Source of the DNA: WHSW01 sp963729075
GTDB lineage: Bacteria; Actinomycetota; Thermoleophilia; Solirubrobacterales; 70-9
DNA: 64,000 nt
Assembly (NCBI GenBank): GCA_963729075.1
Contig: CAVSMU010000008.1
Span: 310,001-374,000 of the forward strand
Reading direction: 5' to 3'
Part shown: positions 1-8,189 of the stretch, in pieces
Numbering within the stretch: position 1 is the stretch's first letter
Layout of the letters: each line of letters opens with the position of its first letter
Made by a program: the position numbers and the translations under genes
The notes under the pieces: generated by a model
The model's database searches: none
What the model saw: only the letters and a program-made list of their open reading frames with translations
What the model was told of the DNA's origin: nothing

Positions 1-131
1 CGGCCGCCGCTGAGCAACACGACCCGGAAGCGCGTCGCGAGGGCCCGGGCGAGCGCGAGCGAACGCGTCAGGTGCCCCAGGCCGAGCGAGTGCTGGCAAT
101 AGAGGAGAAGCGCCGGCCGCTTGGGGCTCAT
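1..131 (-). CDS. MurG-like glycosyltransferase, N-terminal fragment (runs off left edge)
   Basis: Only the first 43 codons lie in the window. The N-terminus carries a Cys/Tyr-rich first strand followed by SLGLGHLTRSLALARAL, the Gly-rich donor-side loop and helix seen in MurG/COG4671-type predicted glycosyltransferases. It closely matches the same region (VGLGHLRRCLRLARGL) of the complete glycosyltransferase encoded at 10012-11247, so the two are probably paralogues at opposite ends of one operon. The ATG overlaps the stop of the preceding kinase-like gene by four bases (ATGA), showing translational coupling. The catalytic and nucleotide-binding C-terminal half is outside the window, so the substrate cannot be guessed. 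Confidence 0.75.
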   Translation of the reverse strand, partial: MSPKRPALLLYCQHSLGLGHLTRSLALARALATRFRVVLLSGG

Positions 132-1318
132 GAAGCGCCCGCCGGCGTCGCGATGCACTCGGCGGCCCGTGCCAGATGGCGCTCGGCCCGCTCGTCGCCG
201 TCCGGGCGCAGCGCGCGAGCCGTGCGCAGCGCCTTCGCGAGCCGCTTGTGCGCCCGGTAGGCCGCGAGGAGCGAGGGCTCGAGCGCCACGCCGCGATCGG
301 AGTAGCCGTCCAGGAATGCGCGGTTGAGCTCGGCGACCGGGACCGCCGCGCAGTCCTCGAAGTCGAGCTCCGCCATGAACGTCGCTGCGTCGCGCTCCGG
401 GTCGCCGAGCGCGAAGCCGTCGAAGTCGACCAGGCCGAGCCCGTCCCCGGCGATGAGCCACTGGTTGGCGTGCGGCGCGCCGTGGATCGGCCGCGGCGCG
501 GTGCTCCGCGCTCGCGCGTGCACGGCCCGCAGGCCCGCCAGCAGCTCCTCCGCCGCAGGGCGCAGTCGCGGGACCAGGCGCACGAGCGCGCCCGCCTTTC
601 GCCGCGAGTCGTCGAGCTGCGCCGCGGCGTCGTAGGTCGCGGGCGGCTCGAGCCCCGCGCGGGTCAGCGCCGCCGCGGCAGCGCCCATCGCCCGCGCGGT
701 CGCCGCGCCGCCCTCGCCGTAGAGGCAAGCGATCGCCGGCTCGCCCGCGACGGTCCCCTGCCAGACGGCTCGCGTGGGCGGCGACCAGCCCGCCGGCCGG
801 GGGACGGCGAAGGGCAGCTCCCCGCGCTCGGCCGCCGCCCAGATCGCCTGCCCCGCCGCGTGGATGCGCCGGCCGCGATCGTCGGCGAACACCTTCGCGA
901 ACCGCGGACCGCCGGGCCCGTCGACGCGCACGGTGCAGCGCCGGTACGGCCGGTAGCGGACGACGGTCGCGCCCTCGGCCGCCGTCATCACGGCGCCCAG
1001 AGTCGTGAGCGCCGGGTCGTGCGGCAGGGCTTCCATGCGCAGCCAGCCGATCTCCCGGGCCGGGACGACGGCCGCGCCGTTGGCCGACCCGCGGGGCCGC
1101 TCCGCCAACGCCTCGACTCGGACGACCGCCCCCCGGCGCTCGAACACCAAGGTCGCGTAGTGCTCGCGGTCGAGCTCGATCCGCCCGAAGGTGCGACGCC
1201 AGCCGCCCGCGGTGCCGGGCCACCCGGCCGCGGCGATCGCCTCGAGCACGCGATCGCCGGCGCGCAGGGCCGCGAGCCGGTCGCGGTTTTGCTCGTGCCA
1301 GGCCCCGACCGCGATCAC
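128..1318 (-). CDS. Phosphotransferase-fold (APH/choline-kinase-like) protein lacking the catalytic Asp
   Basis: A 396-residue protein with the aminoglycoside-phosphotransferase fold. Seen: a candidate ATP-binding Lys in FAKVF (about residues 140-144), a Brenner-type loop HGAPHAN (279-285) and the metal-binding DFD (298-300). Functional kinases of this fold have HGD in the loop. Here the Asp is Ala, encoded by GCG, so phosphotransfer is doubtful and a pseudokinase or altered mechanism is possible. The motif RYRPYRR near residue 121 is shared with the sister proteins at 1315-2574 and 12350-13648. It is the seventh gene of the glycan operon, with four-base ATGA overlaps on both sides. Substrate unknown; a sugar or glycan intermediate is inferred only from context. 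Confidence 0.75.
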   Translation of the reverse strand: MIAVGAWHEQNRDRLAALRAGDRVLEAIAAAGWPGTAGGWRRTFGRIELDREHYATLVFERRGAVVRVEALAERPRGSANGAAVVPAREIGWLRMEALPHDPALTTLGAVMTAAEGATVVRYRPYRRCTVRVDGPGGPRFAKVFADDRGRRIHAAGQAIWAAAERGELPFAVPRPAGWSPPTRAVWQGTVAGEPAIACLYGEGGAATARAMGAAAAALTRAGLEPPATYDAAAQLDDSRRKAGALVRLVPRLRPAAEELLAGLRAVHARARSTAPRPIHGAPHANQWLIAGDGLGLVDFDGFALGDPERDAATFMAELDFEDCAAVPVAELNRAFLDGYSDRGVALEPSLLAAYRAHKRLAKALRTARALRPDGDERAERHLARAAECIATPAGAS

Positions 1319-2574
1319 GGGCCGACCTCCTCCGCCGCCTCGAGGATCGCGTCCAGCCGCCGCAGCCCGTGCCGGCGCACGCGATGGACCGCGCGCAGCC
1401 CTCGCTCGGCCAGGAGCGCCGCCGCGGTGTGCCAGCGCAGCGACGCCGGCGCCGGGGGCGTGCCGGCGTCCGCGTATCCGGCGACCACCGCCTCACCGAG
1501 CCGCCGCTCGTCGGCCTCCGCCAGCTCGCCCACGCAGCGCGCGTAGGCGAGACCCGCGAGCAGGCCGCCGAGGTCGGCGGCCGCGGGGCCGGCGCAGACC
1601 TGGTCGAGGTCGATCAACACGACCCCGTCGCGGCCCAGGATCCCGTTCTTCGGGTGGACGTCGCCGTGCAGGCACACATCCGGCCCACGCCGGTCGAAGG
1701 ACCCGGCCAGTGCGGCGGCCAGGGCTCGCGCCCGCGCGCCGACGTCCGGCCGGGCGGCGCCGATGATCGCCGCCGCCGAGGCCAGCCGCGCGGGCTCGAG
1801 TCGCGGCGCGCCGAGCAGCTCTCGCGGGACGCGGCTGCGATGTAAGCCCGCGAGCGCGGAGCCGAGCCCCGCAAATGCATCCTCGAGCTCGTCCCTCGCG
1901 AGCGCCGCGACCGGCCGGCCGTCGATCGGCTCGACCGCCAGGACGCGGTGGGCGGGCGAGTACGCCAGCGCCCCCGCGACCGGCGCGGCGTCCTCGAGCG
2001 CGGAGTGGATCCGGTGCGTTCGCTCGCCCTCGTCGCCCGCGTAGGCCTTGACGAACGCGACGGGTCGCCCGCGCTCGCCGATCCGGCTCACGGTGGCCGA
2101 CTTCTCCGGCGCGTAGGCAACGAGCCGGCTCCTCGCCCAGCGCCCGCCCACGGCGCCTGCGAGCGCCCGGGGCGGCTCCGTCAGCGCGCGCAGCCCGGCG
2201 ATCTTGCGGTCGTTCGGAAAGGTCCAGAAGACCGTGGCGAGCTCGGGGTCGTGGACGACCGGGCGCACGGTGCCGGTCGGCACCGCGGTGGCGAGCGCGC
2301 GCACGTACACGGCGGCGGCGCGCTCGGGCGCAAACGTTCGCGCGGACACGAGGTGGCGCTCGCCGTCGACCTCGATGCGATGCAGCACCCGGAGGCTGCG
2401 ACCGACCTGGTACTTCGCCCGCACCCGCTCGCAGCGCCCGACGGCGAGCTCCCCGTCGCTCCCGAGCAGCCGGCGCAGGCGCTCGGCCACGGCGTCGGGG
2501 TCGAGCAGCACGTCGCGCTGCGGAAGCTGCGGGTCCGGGGCGAGCTCGAGGCGGTCCGTGGCCACCGTGGTCAC
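1315..2574 (-). CDS. APH-fold phosphotransferase (predicted active kinase) of the glycan operon
   Basis: A 419-residue kinase-like protein. The GTG at 2574 was chosen because GGGAGG lies seven bases upstream and the start overlaps the upstream stop as GTGA; an in-frame ATG at 2592 is the alternative. Seen: candidate nucleotide-binding Lys in FVKAY (174-178), full catalytic loop HGDVHPKN (303-310) and metal-binding DLD (322-324), so chemistry should be intact. Two similar Tyr-x-x-Gly/Pro-Arg strands, KYQVGRSLRV near residue 54 and YAPEKSATV near 154, suggest a repeated N-lobe. Substrate unknown; placement between a heparinase-like gene and glycosyltransferases favours a carbohydrate acceptor (inference). 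Confidence 0.8.
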   Translation of the reverse strand: MTTVATDRLELAPDPQLPQRDVLLDPDAVAERLRRLLGSDGELAVGRCERVRAKYQVGRSLRVLHRIEVDGERHLVSARTFAPERAAAVYVRALATAVPTGTVRPVVHDPELATVFWTFPNDRKIAGLRALTEPPRALAGAVGGRWARSRLVAYAPEKSATVSRIGERGRPVAFVKAYAGDEGERTHRIHSALEDAAPVAGALAYSPAHRVLAVEPIDGRPVAALARDELEDAFAGLGSALAGLHRSRVPRELLGAPRLEPARLASAAAIIGAARPDVGARARALAAALAGSFDRRGPDVCLHGDVHPKNGILGRDGVVLIDLDQVCAGPAAADLGGLLAGLAYARCVGELAEADERRLGEAVVAGYADAGTPPAPASLRWHTAAALLAERGLRAVHRVRRHGLRRLDAILEAAEEVGP

Positions 2575-4538
2575 GAGCCGGCCTCCCAGCATGACCAGCC
2601 GTCGGCGCCGCCCGTCGGCAAGAGCGGCGCGCCCGAGTCCGTCCACGCTTCCTCGGCGTCGAAGGCGAGCAGCGAGGCCGAGCCCCCGCGCTGCGACTCG
2701 CGTAGCCACGCCGCGCGGGCGCGGCAGCGGACCGGGCCGAGATCGAAGGTCGAGGTGGAGGCGCTCCAGGCCACCAGGTCGCGCCTGCCGTCGCCCCCAG
2801 CGACGACCTCGAGCACGGTCGCGTCGGGATCGGGGGCGGCGATCACGCGCAGCGTGGGAGCGCGGGCGTCGTCGCCCGCGAGCGGGGCCACCAGCGTGTG
2901 GTAGTCGTGGTCGGCGACGCCGGCCGCCGGCACGCTGACGATCGGGGCGTCGAGCTTCACGCCGTAGGCCGGCGAATGCCACCCGGCGACCAACCGCGGC
3001 TCCGCTCCCGTCGCGAACGCGAGCGCGAGCCCGGGGGCGCGGACGGCGGCGTTCTCGGCCCCGCGGTCGACCCGCGTCGCCCCGGTCGCCTCCGGGGCGA
3101 GGTGGAAGCGCAGGTCGTAGTCGTGCGGCTCGCCGGCGCGCAGCCGGTCGACGATCAGCCAGTACTCGCCCGCCATGAACGCGATCGCCCGCTCGTGGAC
3201 GGCGTCGTAGCGCGGGCTCGCGGCGAGGCCGCGCAAGAGGTCGAATCCGGGTGTGCCGAGTCGCTCGAGGAGCCGGCCCCGCGCGACCGGCCCCTTGGGC
3301 TTCCCGCGCCGGTAGGCGGTCTGGTCGCGGCCGTCGACACAGACGGTGTTGTGCGCGGCAGTTCCCTTGAACCAGCGGCGGAGGTTGGGCGGCCCCTCCG
3401 AGTAGGTGAAGCGCCCGGGATCGACGAGCAGGGACCCGCCGGCCGCGGCGACCTCCACGCTGAGCAGGTCGTAGTGGCCGTGGCCGCCCTCGCCGAGCGG
3501 GCCGCAGTCGAACATCAAGAAGAGCTCGTCCTCGAACGAGCGCTCGCCCTCCCCCCACCCGCTGCGCTGCACGTGGTAGCCGCCGTCCGGGAAGCTCGCG
3601 CAGCGCGTCCGCGGCGGGGTTCCGCGCCCACCGGCGGTGGCCGCGTACAGGAAGTCGGGGCGCCCCAGCAAGGACGAGGCGAGCGTGAGCAGGTCGCGGT
3701 AGCTGCCGGCGTCGCCGTCGGAGAGGACGGCGATCCCCCCGTCGGGCCGGTGGGCGTGCAGGGCGAACTCGCACGCGCGCTCCACTCGATGCGCGAGCGC
3801 GGTTGGAAGCGGCAGGCCGAAGCGCCGCGCGTTCTCGAGCGTGCCGAGCGCCGAGCGCAGGACAACCATGTGGTAGTGGGTCGAAGCCTCGCAGTGCACG
3901 CCGTCGGGCCGCAGATCGGTGAGCAGGTTCTCCACCAGGCCCGCGAGCGCGAGCTCGAGCAGCACTTCGTCGGGATCGAGCTCGGGCAGCGCGAGCGCCA
4001 GGATCAGGAGCGAATAGAGCTCGAGCGTGCGGTGGTTGCGTGCGGGGGTCAGGTTGGCGCGGACGTGCGCCGCCTGTGCCTCGAGGCTGGCCGCCAGCTC
4101 GGCCTCGAGCTCCTCCGTGAACCCGCCGAACCCGGGAACCGAATCGAACCGGCACCACGCGTACACCCAGTTGGAGATCCGGCGTGCCGTCACCTCACTG
4201 GGGTCGTGGGCCGGGTCCACGTGATCGATCCACGAGCGCACCAGCCGCTCGAACGCCTGCCGGAAACGCTCCGCGCCGGTCTCGGCGTACGCGTGGCCGA
4301 GGTCGAGTCCGTAATAGAACTTCACCCACTCGATCCGCCACTCCTCGTCGGCGGGCAGCTGCGCGCCGAGCCAGTCCGGCTCGAGGCCGAGCTCGAGGGT
4401 CGTCCCGGCGTGCGTGAAGAGTCCCCGGCTCACCTCATCGGCGACCGCCCGGTTCCGGTACGCCCCGTCGATGACGCAGAAAACCGGTCGCGGCCGGACG
4501 CGCGGCGTCGCGGGCCGGACGCTCGCTCCCACGCTCAC
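2571..4538 (-). CDS. Heparinase II/III-like polysaccharide lyase family protein
   Basis: A 655-residue protein with the layout of heparinase II/III family lyases: an alpha/alpha-toroid N-terminal half and a beta-sandwich C-terminal half. Diagnostic motifs are an Asn-His pair in ARNHRTLE (about 166-173), GGHGHYDLLS (351-360), VDPGRFTY (372-379) and AAHNTVCVDG (394-403). Family members cleave uronic-acid-containing glycans by beta-elimination, and relatives are common in polysaccharide biosynthesis loci, where they trim or edit the nascent chain. No signal peptide is obvious, so a cytoplasmic or unusual export route is implied. The GTG start at 4538 overlaps the upstream stop (GTGA) and has GGGAG upstream. 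A start further upstream is not supported because that sequence is the glycosyltransferase gene. Confidence 0.85.
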   Translation of the reverse strand: MSVGASVRPATPRVRPRPVFCVIDGAYRNRAVADEVSRGLFTHAGTTLELGLEPDWLGAQLPADEEWRIEWVKFYYGLDLGHAYAETGAERFRQAFERLVRSWIDHVDPAHDPSEVTARRISNWVYAWCRFDSVPGFGGFTEELEAELAASLEAQAAHVRANLTPARNHRTLELYSLLILALALPELDPDEVLLELALAGLVENLLTDLRPDGVHCEASTHYHMVVLRSALGTLENARRFGLPLPTALAHRVERACEFALHAHRPDGGIAVLSDGDAGSYRDLLTLASSLLGRPDFLYAATAGGRGTPPRTRCASFPDGGYHVQRSGWGEGERSFEDELFLMFDCGPLGEGGHGHYDLLSVEVAAAGGSLLVDPGRFTYSEGPPNLRRWFKGTAAHNTVCVDGRDQTAYRRGKPKGPVARGRLLERLGTPGFDLLRGLAASPRYDAVHERAIAFMAGEYWLIVDRLRAGEPHDYDLRFHLAPEATGATRVDRGAENAAVRAPGLALAFATGAEPRLVAGWHSPAYGVKLDAPIVSVPAAGVADHDYHTLVAPLAGDDARAPTLRVIAAPDPDATVLEVVAGGDGRRDLVAWSASTSTFDLGPVRCRARAAWLRESQRGGSASLLAFDAEEAWTDSGAPLLPTGGADGWSCWEAGS

Positions 4539-5872
4539 GAGCCCGCTCCCGTGAACAGCTCGAGCAGCCGGCCCGCGAGCCGGTCGCCGTCGAACCGCTC
4601 GCCGACGGTGGCCCGCGCCGCCCGCGCGACGCGCGCCGCGAGCTCGCGGTCGGTATGGATCCGCGCCACGGCCGAGGCCATCGCCCGTGGGTCGTCGGGC
4701 GGCACCAGCAGCCCGTTGCGCTCGTGCTCGATCAGCTCCGGGATCCCGGAGATCGCGGTGCTGACGCTCGGCAACCCGCAGGCCATCGCCTCGACCAGCA
4801 CGTTTGGGATCCCGTCGCGGTCGCCGCCGTCGACGATCCGGCACGGGAGGCAGAGCGCGTCCGCGCGCCTGTACTCGTCGAGCAGCTCGGCCTGCGACTT
4901 CGGTCCGGCGAGCACGACGCGCCCGGCGAGCCCGCGCTCGGCGATTCGGCGGCGGACCACGGCACCGTGGTCACCGTCCTCACCGACGATCGCCGCCTCG
5001 ACCTCGATCCCGCGAGCCTCGAGCTGGGCGCAGGCGTCGACCAGGACGTCGAACCCCTTCTTCTCGACCAGCCGGCCGACCCCGAGCAGCCGCAGGCGGC
5101 CGTTGGGCGAGCGCACGGGAGCGCTCGAATCGAGCAGGAGCGAGAAGTCGGAGTTGAGGCCGTGGTAGACGCGATGGACGTCCGCCTCCGGGGCGATGCG
5201 CCGCAGGTGGCGGCGATTCGCCTCCGTGCAGGTGACCGCGAAGCGGGCGGCCAGCAGCTTGCGGCGCAGCAGCCCCGCCGGGTTCAGCCGCTCGGCGTAG
5301 ATGTCCTTCGCGTGTCCGGTGAACGAAAACGGCAGGCCGGTGATCATCGACGCGAGCCACGCCACCGTCGTGCAGCCGTGCGCGAAGTGGGCGTGCAGGT
5401 GGCGCACGTCGGGCGCGGCGAGCAGCCGCTCCGCGAGCGCCACCGCCTGGAGCAGCTCCTTCACGTAGACCTTGCGCGGCCAGGCACGGCGCGACTCGCG
5501 GGCGCGCGCCGCCTGTGCGAGCGCCGCCGCGGTCGCTCGGGCGAGCCCCGCGGGCCGACGGCGCGCGACCGTAGCGATGCTCGGGACGAACGGTCGGAGG
5601 TTCCCCCGCAGCCAGCGCGCGAGGGAGGTGCCCGAGACCGAGTCCACGGCCGGGAGGTAGCTGGGCCGGGCGCGGATCCGCTCGACGACCGGGTGCCGCG
5701 CGCGCTCGTCGGGCTGCTTGATCACGTACAGCCGCACGGACAGACCGGCGCGCTCGAGGCGCTCGATCTCGCTGGCGATGAAGATCTCCGACATCCGCGG
5801 GTAGCCCTTCAGCAGGTATGCGACGGATCCCGTGGCAGCCGGCGCCGTCGCCCCTCGGTCAGCCATCGGCAT
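4535..5872 (-). CDS. GT4-family glycosyltransferase
   Basis: A 445-residue GT-B fold glycosyltransferase. The N-terminal domain opens with YLLKGYPRMSEIFIASEI, a common opening in exopolysaccharide GT4 enzymes, followed by HLHAHFAHGCTTVA and the acceptor-side FTGHAKDIY. The C-terminal donor domain has GVGRLVEKKGFDVLVDA and the EX7E-type segment VLVEAMACGLPSVSTAISGIPE. Such enzymes transfer a sugar from a nucleotide-sugar donor to a membrane or glycan acceptor in the cytoplasm. The ATG at 5872 overlaps the preceding kinase-GT fusion by 14 bases; an ATG at 5866 is equally possible. Donor and acceptor are not predictable. Confidence 0.9.
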   Translation of the reverse strand: MPMADRGATAPAATGSVAYLLKGYPRMSEIFIASEIERLERAGLSVRLYVIKQPDERARHPVVERIRARPSYLPAVDSVSGTSLARWLRGNLRPFVPSIATVARRRPAGLARATAAALAQAARARESRRAWPRKVYVKELLQAVALAERLLAAPDVRHLHAHFAHGCTTVAWLASMITGLPFSFTGHAKDIYAERLNPAGLLRRKLLAARFAVTCTEANRRHLRRIAPEADVHRVYHGLNSDFSLLLDSSAPVRSPNGRLRLLGVGRLVEKKGFDVLVDACAQLEARGIEVEAAIVGEDGDHGAVVRRRIAERGLAGRVVLAGPKSQAELLDEYRRADALCLPCRIVDGGDRDGIPNVLVEAMACGLPSVSTAISGIPELIEHERNGLLVPPDDPRAMASAVARIHTDRELAARVARAARATVGERFDGDRLAGRLLELFTGAGS

Positions 5873-8189
5873 AGGCCCTCGCGATCACGCGCCGGAAGTG
5901 CCTCGTGCATGACGCGAGGTCGAAGTCGCGCTCGACACGCGACCGCGCCCGGCTCCCGAGGCGGCGTCGGAGCTCGGGCTCGTCAATCAGGCGCTCGATC
6001 GTGGCCGCGAGCGCAGCGGCGTCGCCGGGCGGGACCAGCAGCCCGCTCTCGCCGTCGGCCACGGCCGCCGCGATCCCGGCGAGCTCGCTGGCGACGAGCG
6101 GTCGCGCGCACGCCATGGCCTCGAGCACCACATTGGGAAGGCCGTCGCGGTCCCCGCTGCGATCGACCACGGACGGTGCCACGACGATGTCGGCCGCTGC
6201 GTACTCGCCCGGGAGGTCCGCGTGGGCGCGCGCCCCGGCGAGCTCGACCCGCGATCCGAGCCCCGCCGCCGAGATCAGGCGCTCGAGCGCGGGGCGCTCC
6301 GCGCCCTCGCCCACGATTCGCAGCCGGAGGGGACGGTCGATCCGCGCTGCGGCCTCCACCAGCACGTCGAAGCCCTTCTTGGGGACGAGCCGGCCGACCG
6401 CCAGCAAGATCGGCGCGCCGGTGCGCACCGGAGGCGGAGTCGGGCGGAACCGCTCCAGGTCCACGCCGTGAGGCACCAGGTGGACCCGCCCCCCGCGCTC
6501 CGGCAGGTCGGCGACGACGTCGGGGTTGCAGGCGATCACGCACGCCGCGCCGCGGACCCGCTCGGCGAGCCGCTCAGGGCGAACCTTGCGTGCATCGCGG
6601 GCGTGGACGCTGAACCCGTAAGGAACGTCGAGCCTGCGCGCGACCTCCGCCGCGACCGCGGCCGGCTCGTGGGCGAAGTACGCGTGGACCGCGCTCACCG
6701 CGCGGCCGTCGAGTCGCTCCAGCACGGCCTTCGCCTGCTCGGCGGGACCGCCCGGCGGCAGCACATGGACGCGCCCCAGCAGGCGCTCGCTCCCCGGATG
6801 CGGTTCCGCGCCGTCGCCGGGCTTGGTCGCGAACACCGCTTCGAGCTCGCCCGCCCGCTCGAGCGCCAGCAGCTCGTTCATCGCGAAGGTCTCCGAGCGC
6901 CGCGGGAAGCCGCTCGTGATCATCACCAGGCGTCCGGCGCGGCGCGACCCGTTGCGCTGCGCGCTCCGGTTCAGCACCGTCTCCGCCGCCGCGACGATCC
7001 CCTCGACCTTCTCCGGCCAGTCGGCCCACGCCTTGCGAAACGGCGAGCCGACCTGGCACAGGATCTGCGCGGCGAGCCACCAGTCGAGGTCCGGCGGGGC
7101 CTCCCCGTACGAATCGAGGAGCCTTGCGAGAGCGGCCTCGGCCCGGTCGAGGCGCGCGGGCTCCCGGCGCACAATCACGGCGGCGAACCTGGCGATGTCC
7201 ATGGCCGGGTGCGTTGCGCAGATCGCGTCGAAGTCGAACACCCCGGCGCCCTTCGGCCCGAACAGCATCTGACCGTCGTCGAAGTCGCCGTGGGCGACTA
7301 CCGGGGGCGAGTCCTCGGGCGCGCTCTCCGCCAGGCGGCGCTGGACGCCTGCCGCGCGGGACTCGAGCTCCGGCAGGATGTCGCGGACGATCCGCACGGC
7401 CACCAGGTGGGACTCGAGCTCCCGCGCTACCGGATGCCTCGGGAGCCCCGCGCTCGGAAGCGCCTGTACCTCGCGCAGGATGTGGCCGGCCGTGCCGGCC
7501 GCCGTCATCGGGTCCGCCGGGAGCTCGCCGGCGAGGGCACCCTGCACCGTGACCCGGAGGTCGGGAAGCACCGCCTCGAGCGGCGCGGTGGCGGCGGACC
7601 GCAGTCCCTGGACCGTGCGCAACCCCAGCGCCGCCTCGGCGAGCTTGCGGTCCGTGCCGTAGGACTTGAGCACGTGGGCGCCGAGCCGGACCACGGCGCG
7701 GCGCAGCGGCACGTGGTCCAGGCGCTCCGCTCGCAGCGGCGGGTCGGGCACCTCGAGCCGGTGCTCGGCGAGCAGGCGGCCGAGCTGCTCGGGGGGCAGC
7801 GAGAGCGCCGGGAGCGCGAGATCGAAGGGCAGCCACTGGACCAGGGCCCCGAGGTCGGGCTCGTATCGCAGCGGCTCGGGCACGCCGTCATCGGCCACCA
7901 GCCGGGCTCGGGCGACGTGCTCGGGCAGCCGCGCCTTCGCGGCGAGGTCGGCCTTCGTGTCGAGAATCGCGACGGCGTCGCGGCGGGCGCCGTCGATGGT
8001 CGCCGCGTAGCCGGCGATCAGCCGCCGGCCGCGCTTGAACTGCGCGTAGGTCAGCCGGACGTCCTCCGGGGCCACCTCGGGATGAAGCGACCGGCTCAGC
8101 ACCTCGGCCGCCGCTTCGGGCTCGAGCAGCCGGTGCAGCGCGGGCAGCGATGCATCCGCGGGCGGGAGCGGCGGCCGGCGCGCGCTCAC
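5859..8189 (-). CDS. Fusion protein: APH-fold kinase domain followed by GT4 glycosyltransferase domain
   Basis: A 776-residue polypeptide in one uninterrupted frame. Residues 1 to about 410 form a phosphotransferase-fold domain with catalytic loop HGDFDDGQ (300-307) and DFD (319-321), both intact. A short basic linker (NRSAQRNGSRRAGR, about 407-420) leads into a complete GT4 glycosyltransferase with ITSGFPRRSETFAMNELLALE, HAYFAHEP, GRLVPKKGFDVL (599-610) and LEAMACARPLVASELAGI (about 689-706). The coupling suggests phosphorylation and glycosyl transfer act on the same intermediate (inference). The start overlaps the ABC transporter stop by four bases. It sits in the middle of the eight-gene operon. 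No frame break is needed to obtain the fusion, unlike several run-on genes elsewhere in the window. Confidence 0.85.
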   Translation of the reverse strand: MSARRPPLPPADASLPALHRLLEPEAAAEVLSRSLHPEVAPEDVRLTYAQFKRGRRLIAGYAATIDGARRDAVAILDTKADLAAKARLPEHVARARLVADDGVPEPLRYEPDLGALVQWLPFDLALPALSLPPEQLGRLLAEHRLEVPDPPLRAERLDHVPLRRAVVRLGAHVLKSYGTDRKLAEAALGLRTVQGLRSAATAPLEAVLPDLRVTVQGALAGELPADPMTAAGTAGHILREVQALPSAGLPRHPVARELESHLVAVRIVRDILPELESRAAGVQRRLAESAPEDSPPVVAHGDFDDGQMLFGPKGAGVFDFDAICATHPAMDIARFAAVIVRREPARLDRAEAALARLLDSYGEAPPDLDWWLAAQILCQVGSPFRKAWADWPEKVEGIVAAAETVLNRSAQRNGSRRAGRLVMITSGFPRRSETFAMNELLALERAGELEAVFATKPGDGAEPHPGSERLLGRVHVLPPGGPAEQAKAVLERLDGRAVSAVHAYFAHEPAAVAAEVARRLDVPYGFSVHARDARKVRPERLAERVRGAACVIACNPDVVADLPERGGRVHLVPHGVDLERFRPTPPPVRTGAPILLAVGRLVPKKGFDVLVEAAARIDRPLRLRIVGEGAERPALERLISAAGLGSRVELAGARAHADLPGEYAAADIVVAPSVVDRSGDRDGLPNVVLEAMACARPLVASELAGIAAAVADGESGLLVPPGDAAALAATIERLIDEPELRRRLGSRARSRVERDFDLASCTRHFRRVIARAYADG

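Noticed and set aside
176..1546. Long plus-strand open frame opposite the kinase-like genes
   Set aside because: It is the antisense of genes with family motifs, has Arg/Ala-rich low-complexity translation and no ribosome site; GC-rich codon bias makes long shadow frames common here.
2593..4158. Upstream extension of the kinase-like frame at 1315 to about 947 codons
   Set aside because: The added part overlaps the heparinase gene in another frame and reads as low-complexity Arg-rich sequence; the GTG at 2574 with GGGAGG explains the real start.
2898..5168. 756-codon plus-strand frame opposite the heparinase-like gene
   Set aside because: No recognised motif, composition of a complement frame, and it crosses the boundary of two real minus-strand genes.
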